Source: JAICYJ01 sp038212095 (GTDB lineage Bacteria; Actinomycetota; Thermoleophilia; Gaiellales; JAICJC01). Taken from it: a stretch of DNA of 64,000 bases. Made by a program: the position numbers and the translations under genes. Under the pieces are notes generated by a model, which had not been told where the DNA came from, made no database searches, and saw only the letters and a program-made list of their open reading frames with translations. Shown here one piece after another: positions 9,013-16,737 of this stretch (position 1 is its first letter; every line of letters begins with the position of its first letter). Location: assembly GCA_038212095.1 (NCBI GenBank), contig JBBQUW010000013.1, forward strand, positions 1-64,000, read 5' to 3'.

Positions 9013-9789
9013 ATGAGCAGCCTGGTGGATCGGTCGTGTCTGACGGCGGAGGGGCCCGACGCAGCGGTGCTGCTGCAGAGCCTGCTCAGCAACGACGTCG
9101 CGCTGGCACAGCCGGGCGGTGCGGTCTACGCGCTTCTGCTCACCGCCAAGGCGAGGGTGATCGCTGATATCGAGCTGTTCAACGTCGCCGGAAGCTACGT
9201 GCTGGCCTGCCCAACCGGCCGCGCGGAGGATGTTCTGGACGTGATCCTGCGGGCGCGTTTCCGGCGCAAGGCCGAGCTGCAGCTCTCGCACCACGCGGTC
9301 GTGTGGGGTGAGGCCGCGGGCGCGCTGGCGACCCTTGAGACGCCGGCCGGCCCTCATAGGCTGGTGGAAGCCGCCGGGGAGGAGGTCGAGCCGGGGAAGT
9401 GGTGGGAGCTGGCTCGCGTCGAAGCCGGCATGCCCCGCTACGGACGCGAGTTCGACGAGGCCACGATGCCTGCCGAGGCCGGGCTGGTGCCGCTCGCGAT
9501 CAGCTTCAGCAAGGGCTGCTATCCCGGTCAGGAGCCGGTCGCCCGGCTGCAGTACCGCGGGCATGCAAATCGCGGGCTGCGCGGTCTGGGGCTGGAGGGC
9601 GAGCTGCCGGCCGCCGGGTCCGCGGTGCTGCTGGACGACCGTGAGGTCGGCCGCATCACCTCGCCGGTTGACTCCCCGCGCTTCGGCCCCATCTCGCTGG
9701 CCGTGCTGCGGCGCGAGGTGGCTGACGGCGATCGTGTGACGGTGGCCGGCGCGTCCGCGATCGTGCGCCCGCTGCCGTTTGCAGCTTGA
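9013..9789 (+). CDS. ygfZ: YgfZ/GcvT-family folate-binding protein
   Basis: 258 aa with the COG0354 signature KGCYPGQE (residues 167-174) that carries the conserved cysteine of YgfZ. The N-terminal half has the GcvT-like fold (EGPDAAVLLQSLLSNDVA). YgfZ-type proteins bind tetrahydrofolate and help assemble or repair iron-sulfur clusters of enzymes such as MiaB. An in-frame ATG 27 nt upstream exists, but the -10 hexamer at 9000 favours 9013. It is transcribed divergently from the molybdopterin oxidoreductase. Confidence 0.9.
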   Translation: MSSLVDRSCLTAEGPDAAVLLQSLLSNDVALAQPGGAVYALLLTAKARVIADIELFNVAGSYVLACPTGRAEDVLDVILRARFRRKAELQLSHHAVVWGEAAGALATLETPAGPHRLVEAAGEEVEPGKWWELARVEAGMPRYGREFDEATMPAEAGLVPLAISFSKGCYPGQEPVARLQYRGHANRGLRGLGLEGELPAAGSAVLLDDREVGRITSPVDSPRFGPISLAVLRREVADGDRVTVAGASAIVRPLPFAA

Positions 9790-9808
9790 GGCCGTCGGTC
9801 GGGTCGCG

Positions 9809-9814
9809 TACGCT
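9809..9814 (+). promoter_or_regulatory. -10 element TACGCT
   Basis: TACGCT lies 9 nt before GTG 9824 and selects that start for the TPR protein. Confidence 0.5.
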
Positions 9815-9823
9815 GGTGGCAGG

Positions 9824-10888
9824 GTGGATGACGAGAGGATCACCGACGCATCGTTGATGATCGGCCTGTCGCTGTACGACGAGGCCGAGGCGGCGCTGCG
9901 GGCCGCGCTCCGCGACGCCGACCGGGACGGCGACGATCGTCTCGCCAGCCTCGCGCTGGAGGGTCTGGGGACGATCGCGAACCGAAAGGGCCAGGACGGC
10001 CGTGCCCAGGAACTGCTCGAGCAGGCGCTGGAACGGGCACGCCGGCCCGACCCGGTTGAGCGCCGGTCACTGTATATAACGGTGGCCCGCCTGCGGTCGT
10101 TCGCAGGTGACTCGGAGGGGTCGATCGAGCTGATCGAGGAGTGCCGGGGGCGGGTCGCCGAGGCCGGTGATCCCGATCCGGCGGTGGTCGCACTGTACGC
10201 GATCGCGCTGAGCTTCGCGTGCGCGGACGCCGGCCAGTACGGCCGGGCGCAAACGCTGCTGGCCGACGTGATCCGCCACGCCGAGGATCTCGACCTGACC
10301 GTGCGTGGACACCTGTATTACGCCCTGGCGCGGCTCAACATCAACACCGGCCGCAACGACAAAGCGGTCGAGTACGCCGACCGGCTGCTCGAGGTGAGGC
10401 TGGCTGCGAACGCCACCACCCAGCTCTCAGACGCCCACCTGATGTGCGCGCATGCGCGGCTCGACGCCGGCGACACGGCGAAGGCGGGCGAGCACCTGGA
10501 GCAGGCGCGGCGTCACGCCCCGACGCCGCTTGGTGCCGTCGACGAGGGCTTCGTCCTGGTCGAGGAGGCTCGCCACGCATTGCAGATGGGCGAGCACGAG
10601 TTGGCGCTGACGCAGGCACGGGCCGCGATCGAGCTGCTGGCCGATCGCGCCGTTCCCGGCGAGTTGGGCAGCGCGTACCTGGTGATCGCCCGCGTGCATG
10701 ACGACACCGGCGACGACGACCGCGCCGACCGCGCGTACCAGATGGCGGTGGATGCGTTCCGGCTCCAGGGGGGGTGGCCGACCGACCTGGCCAAGGCGTA
10801 CCGTCGTTACGGCAAGTTCCTACGCCGCCGGGGACGGGTCGACGACGCGCTCGAGATGCTGGAGGCGGCCGGCGACGTCGGGGTGTGA
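9824..10888 (+). CDS. Tetratricopeptide-repeat protein
   Basis: About 354 aa, almost entirely alpha-helical repeats: ALRAALRDADRDGDDRLASL, GRAQELLEQALERAR, GQYGRAQTLLADVIRHAEDL, GRNDKAVEYADRLLEVRLAA, GDTAKAGEHLEQARRHA and others fit six to seven TPR-like units. There is no catalytic motif, signal peptide or membrane span. It looks like the TPR half of larger regulators (XRE- or LuxR-TPR) without the DNA-binding part, so it probably scaffolds protein contacts. GTG 9824 is preferred over TTG 9779 because of the -10 hexamer. Confidence 0.75.
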   Translation: MDDERITDASLMIGLSLYDEAEAALRAALRDADRDGDDRLASLALEGLGTIANRKGQDGRAQELLEQALERARRPDPVERRSLYITVARLRSFAGDSEGSIELIEECRGRVAEAGDPDPAVVALYAIALSFACADAGQYGRAQTLLADVIRHAEDLDLTVRGHLYYALARLNINTGRNDKAVEYADRLLEVRLAANATTQLSDAHLMCAHARLDAGDTAKAGEHLEQARRHAPTPLGAVDEGFVLVEEARHALQMGEHELALTQARAAIELLADRAVPGELGSAYLVIARVHDDTGDDDRADRAYQMAVDAFRLQGGWPTDLAKAYRRYGKFLRRRGRVDDALEMLEAAGDVGV

Positions 10889-10895
10889 GCTGCGG

Positions 10896-11357
10896 CTACT
10901 GGGAGCCGTTGTCGGCGCCGGCGTACTCGTAGATCAGCCGGCCGCCGTGGCTGAAACCCTGCTTGGCATAGAAGTCGGGGATGCCCAGCTCCTGATCGTC
11001 GGGCGTGACGCGTAGCTCGATCGACTCGATGCCGCGCCGGCGGCACTCCGCCACCACGGTTCGCAGCAATCCCGCGCCCAGGCCCTGGCCGCGGGCTGAT
11101 GGCTGCACCCAGATCTCCTCGATCTCGGCGCTGGCGCCACCACCGGCCGAGATGCGGATCGTGGTCGTGGCGACGCCCTTGTCGCCCGCGAGCGTGAAGA
11201 ACCCCCGGCCGGGGTCGTCAAGGATCGCCTGCACGTTCTGGCCCAGGTGAGCCACCTCGCGGCCCTCGTGGCTGAAGAACGCCTTCAGCAGCCGCGTCGT
11301 CAGCGCGGCGTCCGCGGTGGTGGCGAATCTCATCGGCAGTTCGGTCACCGGTTTCAC
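10896..11357 (-). CDS. GNAT family N-acetyltransferase
   Basis: 153 aa. The acetyl-CoA pyrophosphate loop is clear as EEIWVQPSARGQGLGAGLL (Q/RxxGxG/A), followed by ECRRRGIESIELRVTPDD and FYAKQGFSHGGRLIYEY, the usual end of the fold. The substrate cannot be read from sequence. It follows the M20 peptidase after 24 nt and is probably co-transcribed. A second ATG (11333) is possible. Confidence 0.85.
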   Translation of the reverse strand: MKPVTELPMRFATTADAALTTRLLKAFFSHEGREVAHLGQNVQAILDDPGRGFFTLAGDKGVATTTIRISAGGGASAEIEEIWVQPSARGQGLGAGLLRTVVAECRRRGIESIELRVTPDDQELGIPDFYAKQGFSHGGRLIYEYAGADNGSQ

Positions 11358-11381
11358 ATCGATGCCGCGCGGCTCGGGAAA

Positions 11382-12677
11382 TCATCCATCGGTGCCACAG
11401 TAGCGGATCGCGGCCAGCGCCAACCCCTGTGCGCAGCGGACGAGATCGTCGACCGGCACGTATTCGTCGATCGTGTGTGCCCAGGCGATGCTGCGCGGCC
11501 CCCAGCCCACGCAGGGCGTCTTCCCGAACCGGCTGTAGCTGGCGGCGTCGAACCATGAGTCGAGCCCGGAAAGTCGCGACGGCTCTCCCACGCGCCGGCT
11601 CGATTCCAGCATCACGTCCACGATCGGATGCGCCGGATCGACCTGGTAGGGCGGGATGTCGAGGCTCCACGCGACGCGGGGCGGATGCTCGGCCAGCCAC
11701 TCATCGCCGCTGCAGTGACGCCGTATCCACTCGTCCACTTCGGCCTCGACCGCGGTGCCCCAGCCGTCCGCGTCGGCACGTCCCGGCAGGTACATCAGCT
11801 CGCAGTCCAGCGTGGCCGATGCCGGGTACGTGACGGCCCACTCGCCGCCGCGCACGAGCACCGGCACGATGTCTCCCGGCGAGAGGTGGGGATGCTGCTG
11901 TTCCGGGCTCGTCCGCCATATTTCGCGCAGTGTTCGCACCGCCTCCAGCACCACCTCGATCGCGTTCACGGCGCCGCCCTCGCGCCAGTGCGGCTGTGCC
12001 ATCTCGGCGTGGCCGGGGCGTCCTGCGACCGTGATCGAGGGCGAGAGCGATCCCCGGCAGCACGTCCACAGCTCGAAGGCGGTAGGCTCGGTGACGATGC
12101 CGGCGTCCGCCCGCACGCCGTGCTGGACGGCTGCCAGCCCGCCCGCCCCGGACGACTCCTCGTCGGTGACGGTGTTCACGATCACGTCGCCCCGCAGGCG
12201 GACGCCGAGCCGGGCGAGCACCTCGGCCGCGAACACCATCGCCGCCACGCCGCCCTTCATGTCGCAGGCACCGCGGCCATAGAGGTCGCCACCGCGCACC
12301 TCGGCCCGCAGTGGATCGCTCGTCCAGCGATCGCGAGGCTCGCATGGAACGACGTCGATGTGGCCGTTCAGCAGCAGGCTGGGACCGCCGCCCGAGCCCC
12401 GAAACCGGGCCGCCAGCTGCGGTCGATCAACGAACTCGATCGGCTCGGGGATCTGGCGGCTGCCGGCGACGTCGTCCGCAGTCGGCTCCCACAGGTCGAT
12501 CGCAGCACCTGCTGCGGTCATTCGCTTCGCCAGGTAGCGCTGCAGGTCGGCCTCTTCGCGAGCCGGCTCGCCGGGGGTGCGGGCGGTGGTGTCGAAGGCG
12601 ATCAGTCGTGTGGTCAGGTCGACCAGTTCGTCCCGGCCCTCGGCAACCGCATTGAAGATCCGCTCCTCCAGGTGCAC
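11382..12677 (-). CDS. M20 family deacylase (ArgE/DapE-like)
   Basis: 431 aa. The metal ligands of the M20A group are visible: NGHIDVVP (His106, Asp108), GACDMKGG (Asp139) and TDEESSGAGG (Glu173/174); HTIDEYVP near the C-terminus is the last His ligand region. ArgE/DapE-like enzymes hydrolyse N-acyl amino acids, and DEESSGAGG is common in the acetylornithine deacetylase-like branch. GTG 12677 is chosen because TATCAT lies 8 nt upstream; longer versions would run across the divergent capA-like gene. No arginine or lysine genes are nearby, so the substrate is open. Confidence 0.85.
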   Translation of the reverse strand: MHLEERIFNAVAEGRDELVDLTTRLIAFDTTARTPGEPAREEADLQRYLAKRMTAAGAAIDLWEPTADDVAGSRQIPEPIEFVDRPQLAARFRGSGGGPSLLLNGHIDVVPCEPRDRWTSDPLRAEVRGGDLYGRGACDMKGGVAAMVFAAEVLARLGVRLRGDVIVNTVTDEESSGAGGLAAVQHGVRADAGIVTEPTAFELWTCCRGSLSPSITVAGRPGHAEMAQPHWREGGAVNAIEVVLEAVRTLREIWRTSPEQQHPHLSPGDIVPVLVRGGEWAVTYPASATLDCELMYLPGRADADGWGTAVEAEVDEWIRRHCSGDEWLAEHPPRVAWSLDIPPYQVDPAHPIVDVMLESSRRVGEPSRLSGLDSWFDAASYSRFGKTPCVGWGPRSIAWAHTIDEYVPVDDLVRCAQGLALAAIRYCGTDG

Positions 12678-12685
12678 GGTGCGCG

Positions 12686-12691
12686 ATGATA
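12686..12691 (-). promoter_or_regulatory. -10 element TATCAT
   Basis: TATCAT on the minus strand ends 8 nt before GTG 12677. It overlaps the first codons of the divergent CapA gene. Confidence 0.5.
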
Positions 12692-13915
12692 CCGGCGGTG
12701 GGCGAGCAGGACGCAGATCAGCGTCGCCGAGCGAGGCGCGTGCATGTGGCGGGCCGCCGGCGGAGACAGCTTCGGCGGCGCCGAATGGCGCTGGGCGTGG
12801 CCGTGGCGATGCTGCTGGTCGGCGCCGGGCTGGCGGCGGCGCGAATGGCGGCACACGACTCCGGCCGTTCCGTGGCGGGTTCGAGCGGGCGCCCCGCGGC
12901 CAGCGGGCACCCCAGCGGTGGTGGGGAGCCATCTCCCTCCAGCAACACGACCGCGATCCCGCCTGCGACCGGCAGCTTCACCCTTTCGGCGGTGGGCGAC
13001 ACGATGCTCGGGTACGGCACCACGCTGGCGCCCAACCCGGGCAGCTACTTCGATGGCGTTCGTTCGCAGATCACGGGCGACATCCGGTTTGCCAACCTGG
13101 AGGGCACGCTCACCAACCAGACTTCCGGCAAGTGCACCGTGCTGCACACCTCGTGCTATGAGTTTCGGCTGCCGCCCTCGTGGGCGCGCTACTTCAAGCA
13201 TGCCGGCTTCACCGTGGTCAGCGATGCCAACAACCACGCGTTCGATTACTGGCAGGCGGGACTGGACGACACGGTGGCTGCACTCGATCGTGTCGGGCTG
13301 GCGCACACCGGCCGTACGCACGAGATCACCTATCTGCGGGTGCGCGGCATCACGGTCGCGTTCATCGGCGTGGCCAGCTACTCCGACACCGGCCCGCTGA
13401 ATGACTATCCGGCCGCCCGCCGGTTGATCCACCGGGCCGACGCGCATGCCGATGCGGTGGTGGTTGCGATGCACGCCGGTGCCGAGGGCGTCGCCGCGCT
13501 GCACCTGACCGGCCAGGAGGAGGTCTACGGCGGTGAGAACCGCGGCAACCCGGAACAGTTCGCGCACATGGCGATCGACGCCGGCGCCGACCTGATCATC
13601 GGCTACAGCCCGCACGTGTTGCGCGCGATGGAGGTCTACCGCGGTCGGTTGATCGCCTACAGCCTGGGCAACTTTGCCGGCTACCACAACTTCACCACCG
13701 AGGGTGACCTGGGTGTCTCCGGCATCCTCCAGGTGCGGCTGGCGGCCGACGGCCGCTTCCTGGGGGGCCGTTTCGTCTCGACCTCGCTGGCGGGTCCCGG
13801 CCAGCCGGTGCTCGACTCGACGGGCCGTGGTGCAGCGCTGATCGAGCAGCTGTCACGGACCGACCTGGGCTCGCGCGGAGCGCACGTCGCGGCCGGTGGC
13901 CGCATCACGCCCTGA
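12686..13915 (+). CDS. CapA/PgsA-family metallophosphatase-like protein, membrane anchored
   Basis: Up to 409 aa. An Arg-rich cytoplasmic start is followed by one membrane anchor (MALGVAVAMLLVGAGLAAA, near residues 34-52), a Ser/Gly-rich linker, then the PGA_cap domain: AVGDTMLGYG, FANLEGTL, VSDANNHAFDYW, MHAGAEG and IIGYSPHVLRAMEVYRGRLI. This calcineurin-like fold is named after poly-gamma-glutamate capsule protein CapA/PgsA; no pgsBC partners are present, so a general cell-envelope role is safer. The start could also be GTG 12740 or ATG 12785, both still upstream of the anchor. Confidence 0.85.
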   Translation: MIPAVGEQDADQRRRARRVHVAGRRRRQLRRRRMALGVAVAMLLVGAGLAAARMAAHDSGRSVAGSSGRPAASGHPSGGGEPSPSSNTTAIPPATGSFTLSAVGDTMLGYGTTLAPNPGSYFDGVRSQITGDIRFANLEGTLTNQTSGKCTVLHTSCYEFRLPPSWARYFKHAGFTVVSDANNHAFDYWQAGLDDTVAALDRVGLAHTGRTHEITYLRVRGITVAFIGVASYSDTGPLNDYPAARRLIHRADAHADAVVVAMHAGAEGVAALHLTGQEEVYGGENRGNPEQFAHMAIDAGADLIIGYSPHVLRAMEVYRGRLIAYSLGNFAGYHNFTTEGDLGVSGILQVRLAADGRFLGGRFVSTSLAGPGQPVLDSTGRGAALIEQLSRTDLGSRGAHVAAGGRITP

Positions 13916-14137
13916 GCGTCGAGACACTCGGACGCCCACGAATCCGCGCGGATCCCCCGGATGGGGGAATCGGCCTCCCCATGCGTTGGCTATTACGTGA
14001 TAGACGCTTCGGAGGCTCCCCCGTGGCCCTCCCCGCTCCCCCGGTACACCGCACGTACGGGGCCGCAGGTGGATGGCTCCGACGCGACGATTTTCCGATG
14101 TACCCCGCTCTCGTGTTGGGAAGGAGGTGCGAACAAT
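13916..14137 (+). other. Leader region upstream of the tiny peptide, partly structured
   Basis: No gene is supported here. Three inverted repeats are visible: ATCC-GCGC-GGAT at 13942-13953; CCCCC-GGAT-GGGGG next to it, a possible terminator of the CapA gene; and a two-part stem 13973-13978/14011-14016 (GCCTCC/GGAGGC) enclosing GCGT/ACGC at 13983-13986/14004-14007. The fold may be a regulatory leader. I compared it by eye with GEMM (cyclic-di-GMP) and ydaO (cyclic-di-AMP) consensus features and did not find them. Confidence 0.35.
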
Positions 14138-14239
14138 ATGATCAAGTGGAACTATCGCACGATGCGGATCGCGCTCGTCCTTGGCTCGATCGCCGCGTTC
14201 GCCGTTTCGGCCGGCGCAAATACCAAGTGGGGGTTCTAG
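14138..14239 (+). CDS. 33-aa hydrophobic peptide ending in TKWGF
   Basis: The strongest Shine-Dalgarno sequence of the window, AAGGAGGTG (14121-14129), is spaced 8 nt from this ATG, which opens a 33-codon frame: basic start MIKWNYRTMR, one hydrophobic segment IALVLGSIAAFAVSAGA, and tail NTKWGF. It reads as a single-span membrane peptide or a signal-peptide-like peptide. It sits 61 nt before the cyclic-di-GMP enzyme gene and probably shares its transcript. I know no named family. The ribosome-binding site makes translation likely; function is unknown. Confidence 0.6.
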   Translation: MIKWNYRTMRIALVLGSIAAFAVSAGANTKWGF

Positions 14240-14265
14240 ACAGCCTCTAGCTCCCGCGCTAAAGC

Positions 14266-14283
14266 GGTCAGGGGATCCTGACC
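14266..14283 (+). promoter_or_regulatory. Intercistronic hairpin
   Basis: GGTCAGG-GGAT-CCTGACC forms a perfect 7-bp stem with a 4-nt loop between the tiny peptide and the GGDEF-HD-GYP gene. No T-run follows, so it is more likely a processing, attenuation or translation-control hairpin than a simple terminator. Confidence 0.45.
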
Positions 14284-14300
14284 GATAACCACAGGTAGCC

Positions 14301-14543
14301 GTGACGAACCCGTCCCACACGTACCCGCCCCGGCTGCTCCGGTATGTCACCGCAATGATCGCGGTGACTGTCCCGGTAGCAGTCGGGGCGGTGCTGCAGA
14401 TCGCCGCCAATCGTCCGCACGCCGGCACGGTCGCCGGCGTGCTGCTGTTCTTCCTCGCCGCGACGGCGGCCGAGTCCAAGCCCGTGCCGCTGGACGAGAA
14501 CGGCGGCCGCACCGTCTCGTTGGCGTTCGTCTTCCTGCTCTAG
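14301..14543 (+). pseudogene. N-terminal membrane part of the GGDEF-HD-GYP protein, ended by an in-frame TAG
   Basis: GTG 14301 opens 80 residues with two membrane helices (YVTAMIAVTVPVAVGAVLQI and HAGTVAGVLLFFLAATAAES), then VPLDENGGRTVSLAFVFLL and a TAG at 14541-14543. The reading frame continues unchanged into the next coding region (TQVLFGWEYAVL...), which supplies the remaining membrane helices. The two pieces are therefore one gene interrupted by an amber codon: a nonsense mutation, base-call error or, less likely, readthrough. Without this part the sensor lacks its first helices. Confidence 0.75.
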
Positions 14544-14549
14544 ACCCAG

Positions 14550-16139
14550 GTGCTGTTCGGGTGGGAGTACGCGGTGCTTTCGGCCATCGCCAGCATGACG
14601 GTCGTGCAGGCCGCGGGCCGCGCGCCCGCGCTCCGCACGGCCTTCAACAGCGCCTCCTGTGGCCTGGCGGCCTTCGCCTCCGCGGCGCCGGCGTTCCTGC
14701 TCGGCTGGAGTGTCTCGCCAAGCAACGCCGCGCGGTTGACGCTGGTGGTGTTCGTCGGCGGCGCGGCCTATGTGGTGGTCAACGTTGTCACCGTCGCACT
14801 CGCCGTTTCGCTGTACACCGGCGTCTCGATCAAGACGATGCTGGACGACTACGTCCGCCACTCCGGCCCTGCCTTCGGCATCATGGGCTTCATCGCTGCC
14901 CTCGCCACCGCGCTGTGGGTGATCAACCCGCAGCTGGAACTGCTGCTGGCCGGGCCGCTGTTCGCGCTGGTGTTGTACCAGCGCTACGCCTACCGGACCG
15001 TGCTGGCCACGCGCGACGCCGAGACCGATGCGCTCACGTTGCTTCGCAACCACCGCTCCTTTCAGACCGATCTGCGCGAGGCGCTCGCGATGGGTGCCTC
15101 GATGCGTTCCCAGATCTCGCTGGTGCTGGTCGACATCGACAACTTCAAGAGCATCAACGATCGCTTCGGCCACCCGGTCGGCGACCAGGTGCTGACGATC
15201 CTGGCCACCCTGCTGCGAGACGAGTACGGCGACGCCCAGGCCTACCGGATCGGCGGCGAGGAGTTCGCCGTGCTGTTGCCCGAAGAGGGCGATCAGGATG
15301 CGTATGCCGCCATGGAGCGGCTGCACGCCCGGCTGTGGCAGACGCGCTTCCCGCACGGCGAGCCGGTGACAGTCAGCGCCGGCATCGCGGCATATCCCCA
15401 CACGGCGTCCGACCGCGATGAGCTGCTGCGGGTCGCCGACGGCGCGCTGTACTGGGCGAAGGATCACGGCAAGAACCGATCCTGCGTCTACAGCCCGACG
15501 CTGGTGCGGATCTACACGCCCGAGGAACTGGCAGAGACGGCCGAGCGCCATGCCCGTCTGAAGGCGGCCGAGGGTCTGATCCGAGTGGTGGATGCGAAGG
15601 ACACCTATGCCGGCGCCCATAGCCAGTCGGTGTCGCGGCTGGTGGAGGGAATCGCCCGCGCGATGGGGCTTGACGAGGAGACTGTCGAGCAGGTGCGGCT
15701 GGCCGGCCTGCTGCACGACCTGGGCAAGATCGCGATTCCCGACCGCATCCTCCAGAAGCCCGGCAAGCTCGATCCGGACGAGCTGCGCATCATGCGCGAG
15801 CATGCCGAGCTCGGCTACCGGTTGCTGGAGGGACTGGGCGTCTCGCCGGTCGACCGCTGGATCCGCCACCACCATGAGTGGTGGGACGGCTCCGGCTATC
15901 CGCTGGGCCTGGCCGGTGAGGACATCCCGCTCGGCTCGCGGATCATCCTGGTCGCCGATGCCTTCGACGCGATGACGTCGGATCGCGTGTACCGCGCGGC
16001 CGGCAGTGCAGGCGATGCGGTTTCTGAGTTGCGCCGGCGGTGCTGGACGCAGTTCGACGCGCGGGTTGTGTCGGCGCTGGAGAAGCACCTGGAGACACTT
16101 GGTGAAGCGCTGCCTGAACAGACCGCGGCGAGCGCCTGA
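14550..16139 (+). CDS. Cyclic-di-GMP enzyme with GGDEF and HD-GYP domains
   Basis: 529 aa from GTG 14550. Residues 1-145 are about five membrane helices; 155-315 are a GGDEF domain with intact active site GGEEF (235-239), DIDNFKSINDRFGH and AGIAAYP; 335-520 are an HD-GYP domain with HDLGKI (HD at 389-390) and HHHEWWDGSGYP (GYP 449-451). It can in principle both make and hydrolyse cyclic di-GMP. The inhibitory RxxD site is absent (EYGD in its place). It is in frame with the 14301 fragment, so the intact protein would be about 612 aa. DUF5317 overlaps its stop (TGATG). Confidence 0.92.
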   Translation: MLFGWEYAVLSAIASMTVVQAAGRAPALRTAFNSASCGLAAFASAAPAFLLGWSVSPSNAARLTLVVFVGGAAYVVVNVVTVALAVSLYTGVSIKTMLDDYVRHSGPAFGIMGFIAALATALWVINPQLELLLAGPLFALVLYQRYAYRTVLATRDAETDALTLLRNHRSFQTDLREALAMGASMRSQISLVLVDIDNFKSINDRFGHPVGDQVLTILATLLRDEYGDAQAYRIGGEEFAVLLPEEGDQDAYAAMERLHARLWQTRFPHGEPVTVSAGIAAYPHTASDRDELLRVADGALYWAKDHGKNRSCVYSPTLVRIYTPEELAETAERHARLKAAEGLIRVVDAKDTYAGAHSQSVSRLVEGIARAMGLDEETVEQVRLAGLLHDLGKIAIPDRILQKPGKLDPDELRIMREHAELGYRLLEGLGVSPVDRWIRHHHEWWDGSGYPLGLAGEDIPLGSRIILVADAFDAMTSDRVYRAAGSAGDAVSELRRRCWTQFDARVVSALEKHLETLGEALPEQTAASA

Positions 16140-16708
16140 TGTTCCTCCTGCCCGCTGTCGCGTTGGGGGTGCTGGTGGGCTACCTGCTCGGTGGCCGCAT
16201 GGGCGGCTTGGCGGATGTTCGGCTGCGCGCGCCGTGGCTGTTCTACGTCGCGATCACGATGCAGCTGCTGGCGTTTCCCAGCCTGATCATGCCCTGGCAT
16301 GCCGGCGAGCAGCTGGCCACGTCGCTCTCGATCGGCTCGTACGGATGCCTGGTGGCGGTGTTCCTGCTGAACGTGCGGCTGCGCGGGCTGGCGATCGCAG
16401 GTGCCGGCATGCTGCTGAACCTGGCCGCGATCCTGAGCAACGGCGGGCACATGCCGGCTCTGCCCTCCGCCATGCGCGGAGCGGGCATGACGTTCGCCGG
16501 GGTGCACAACAACAGCGTCGCCGAGCGATCGCCCAACCTGGCCTGGTTCGTCGATCGGTGGGCGGCACCGCACTGGATGCCCTACAGCAGCGTGTTCTCG
16601 GTCGGTGACGTGCTGATCGCGGTGGGCGTGGTCGTCACCGTGGCCGCCGCGATGGGCGCTCGGCGGCCGCACCTGCGGCGTTCGGTGACCGTCGTGAGCG
16701 ACCGCTAG
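16139..16708 (+). CDS. DUF5317 family membrane protein
   Basis: 189 aa, five to six hydrophobic helices, with NGGHMPALPSAM in a loop and SSVFSVGDVLIAVG before the last helix, the recognisable DUF5317 pattern. The ATG overlaps the preceding stop codon (TGATG), so translation is coupled to the GGDEF-HD-GYP gene; this pairing recurs in actinobacteria and suggests a role with that signalling protein in the membrane. No enzymatic motif is visible. Confidence 0.82.
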   Translation: MFLLPAVALGVLVGYLLGGRMGGLADVRLRAPWLFYVAITMQLLAFPSLIMPWHAGEQLATSLSIGSYGCLVAVFLLNVRLRGLAIAGAGMLLNLAAILSNGGHMPALPSAMRGAGMTFAGVHNNSVAERSPNLAWFVDRWAAPHWMPYSSVFSVGDVLIAVGVVVTVAAAMGARRPHLRRSVTVVSDR

Positions 16709-16737
16709 GCACGAGCCCGCCACGTCGCGGCGGTGGC

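Noticed and set aside
13916..14137. Cyclic-di-GMP or cyclic-di-AMP riboswitch upstream of the GGDEF-HD-GYP gene
   Set aside because: The stems do not carry the conserved GEMM or ydaO nucleotides that I know; only an unspecific structured leader is reported.
14541..14543. TAG as a recoded (pyrrolysine-like) codon
   Set aside because: No other gene here shows in-frame TAG, several genes end normally with TAG, and no tRNA or PylS-type gene is seen.
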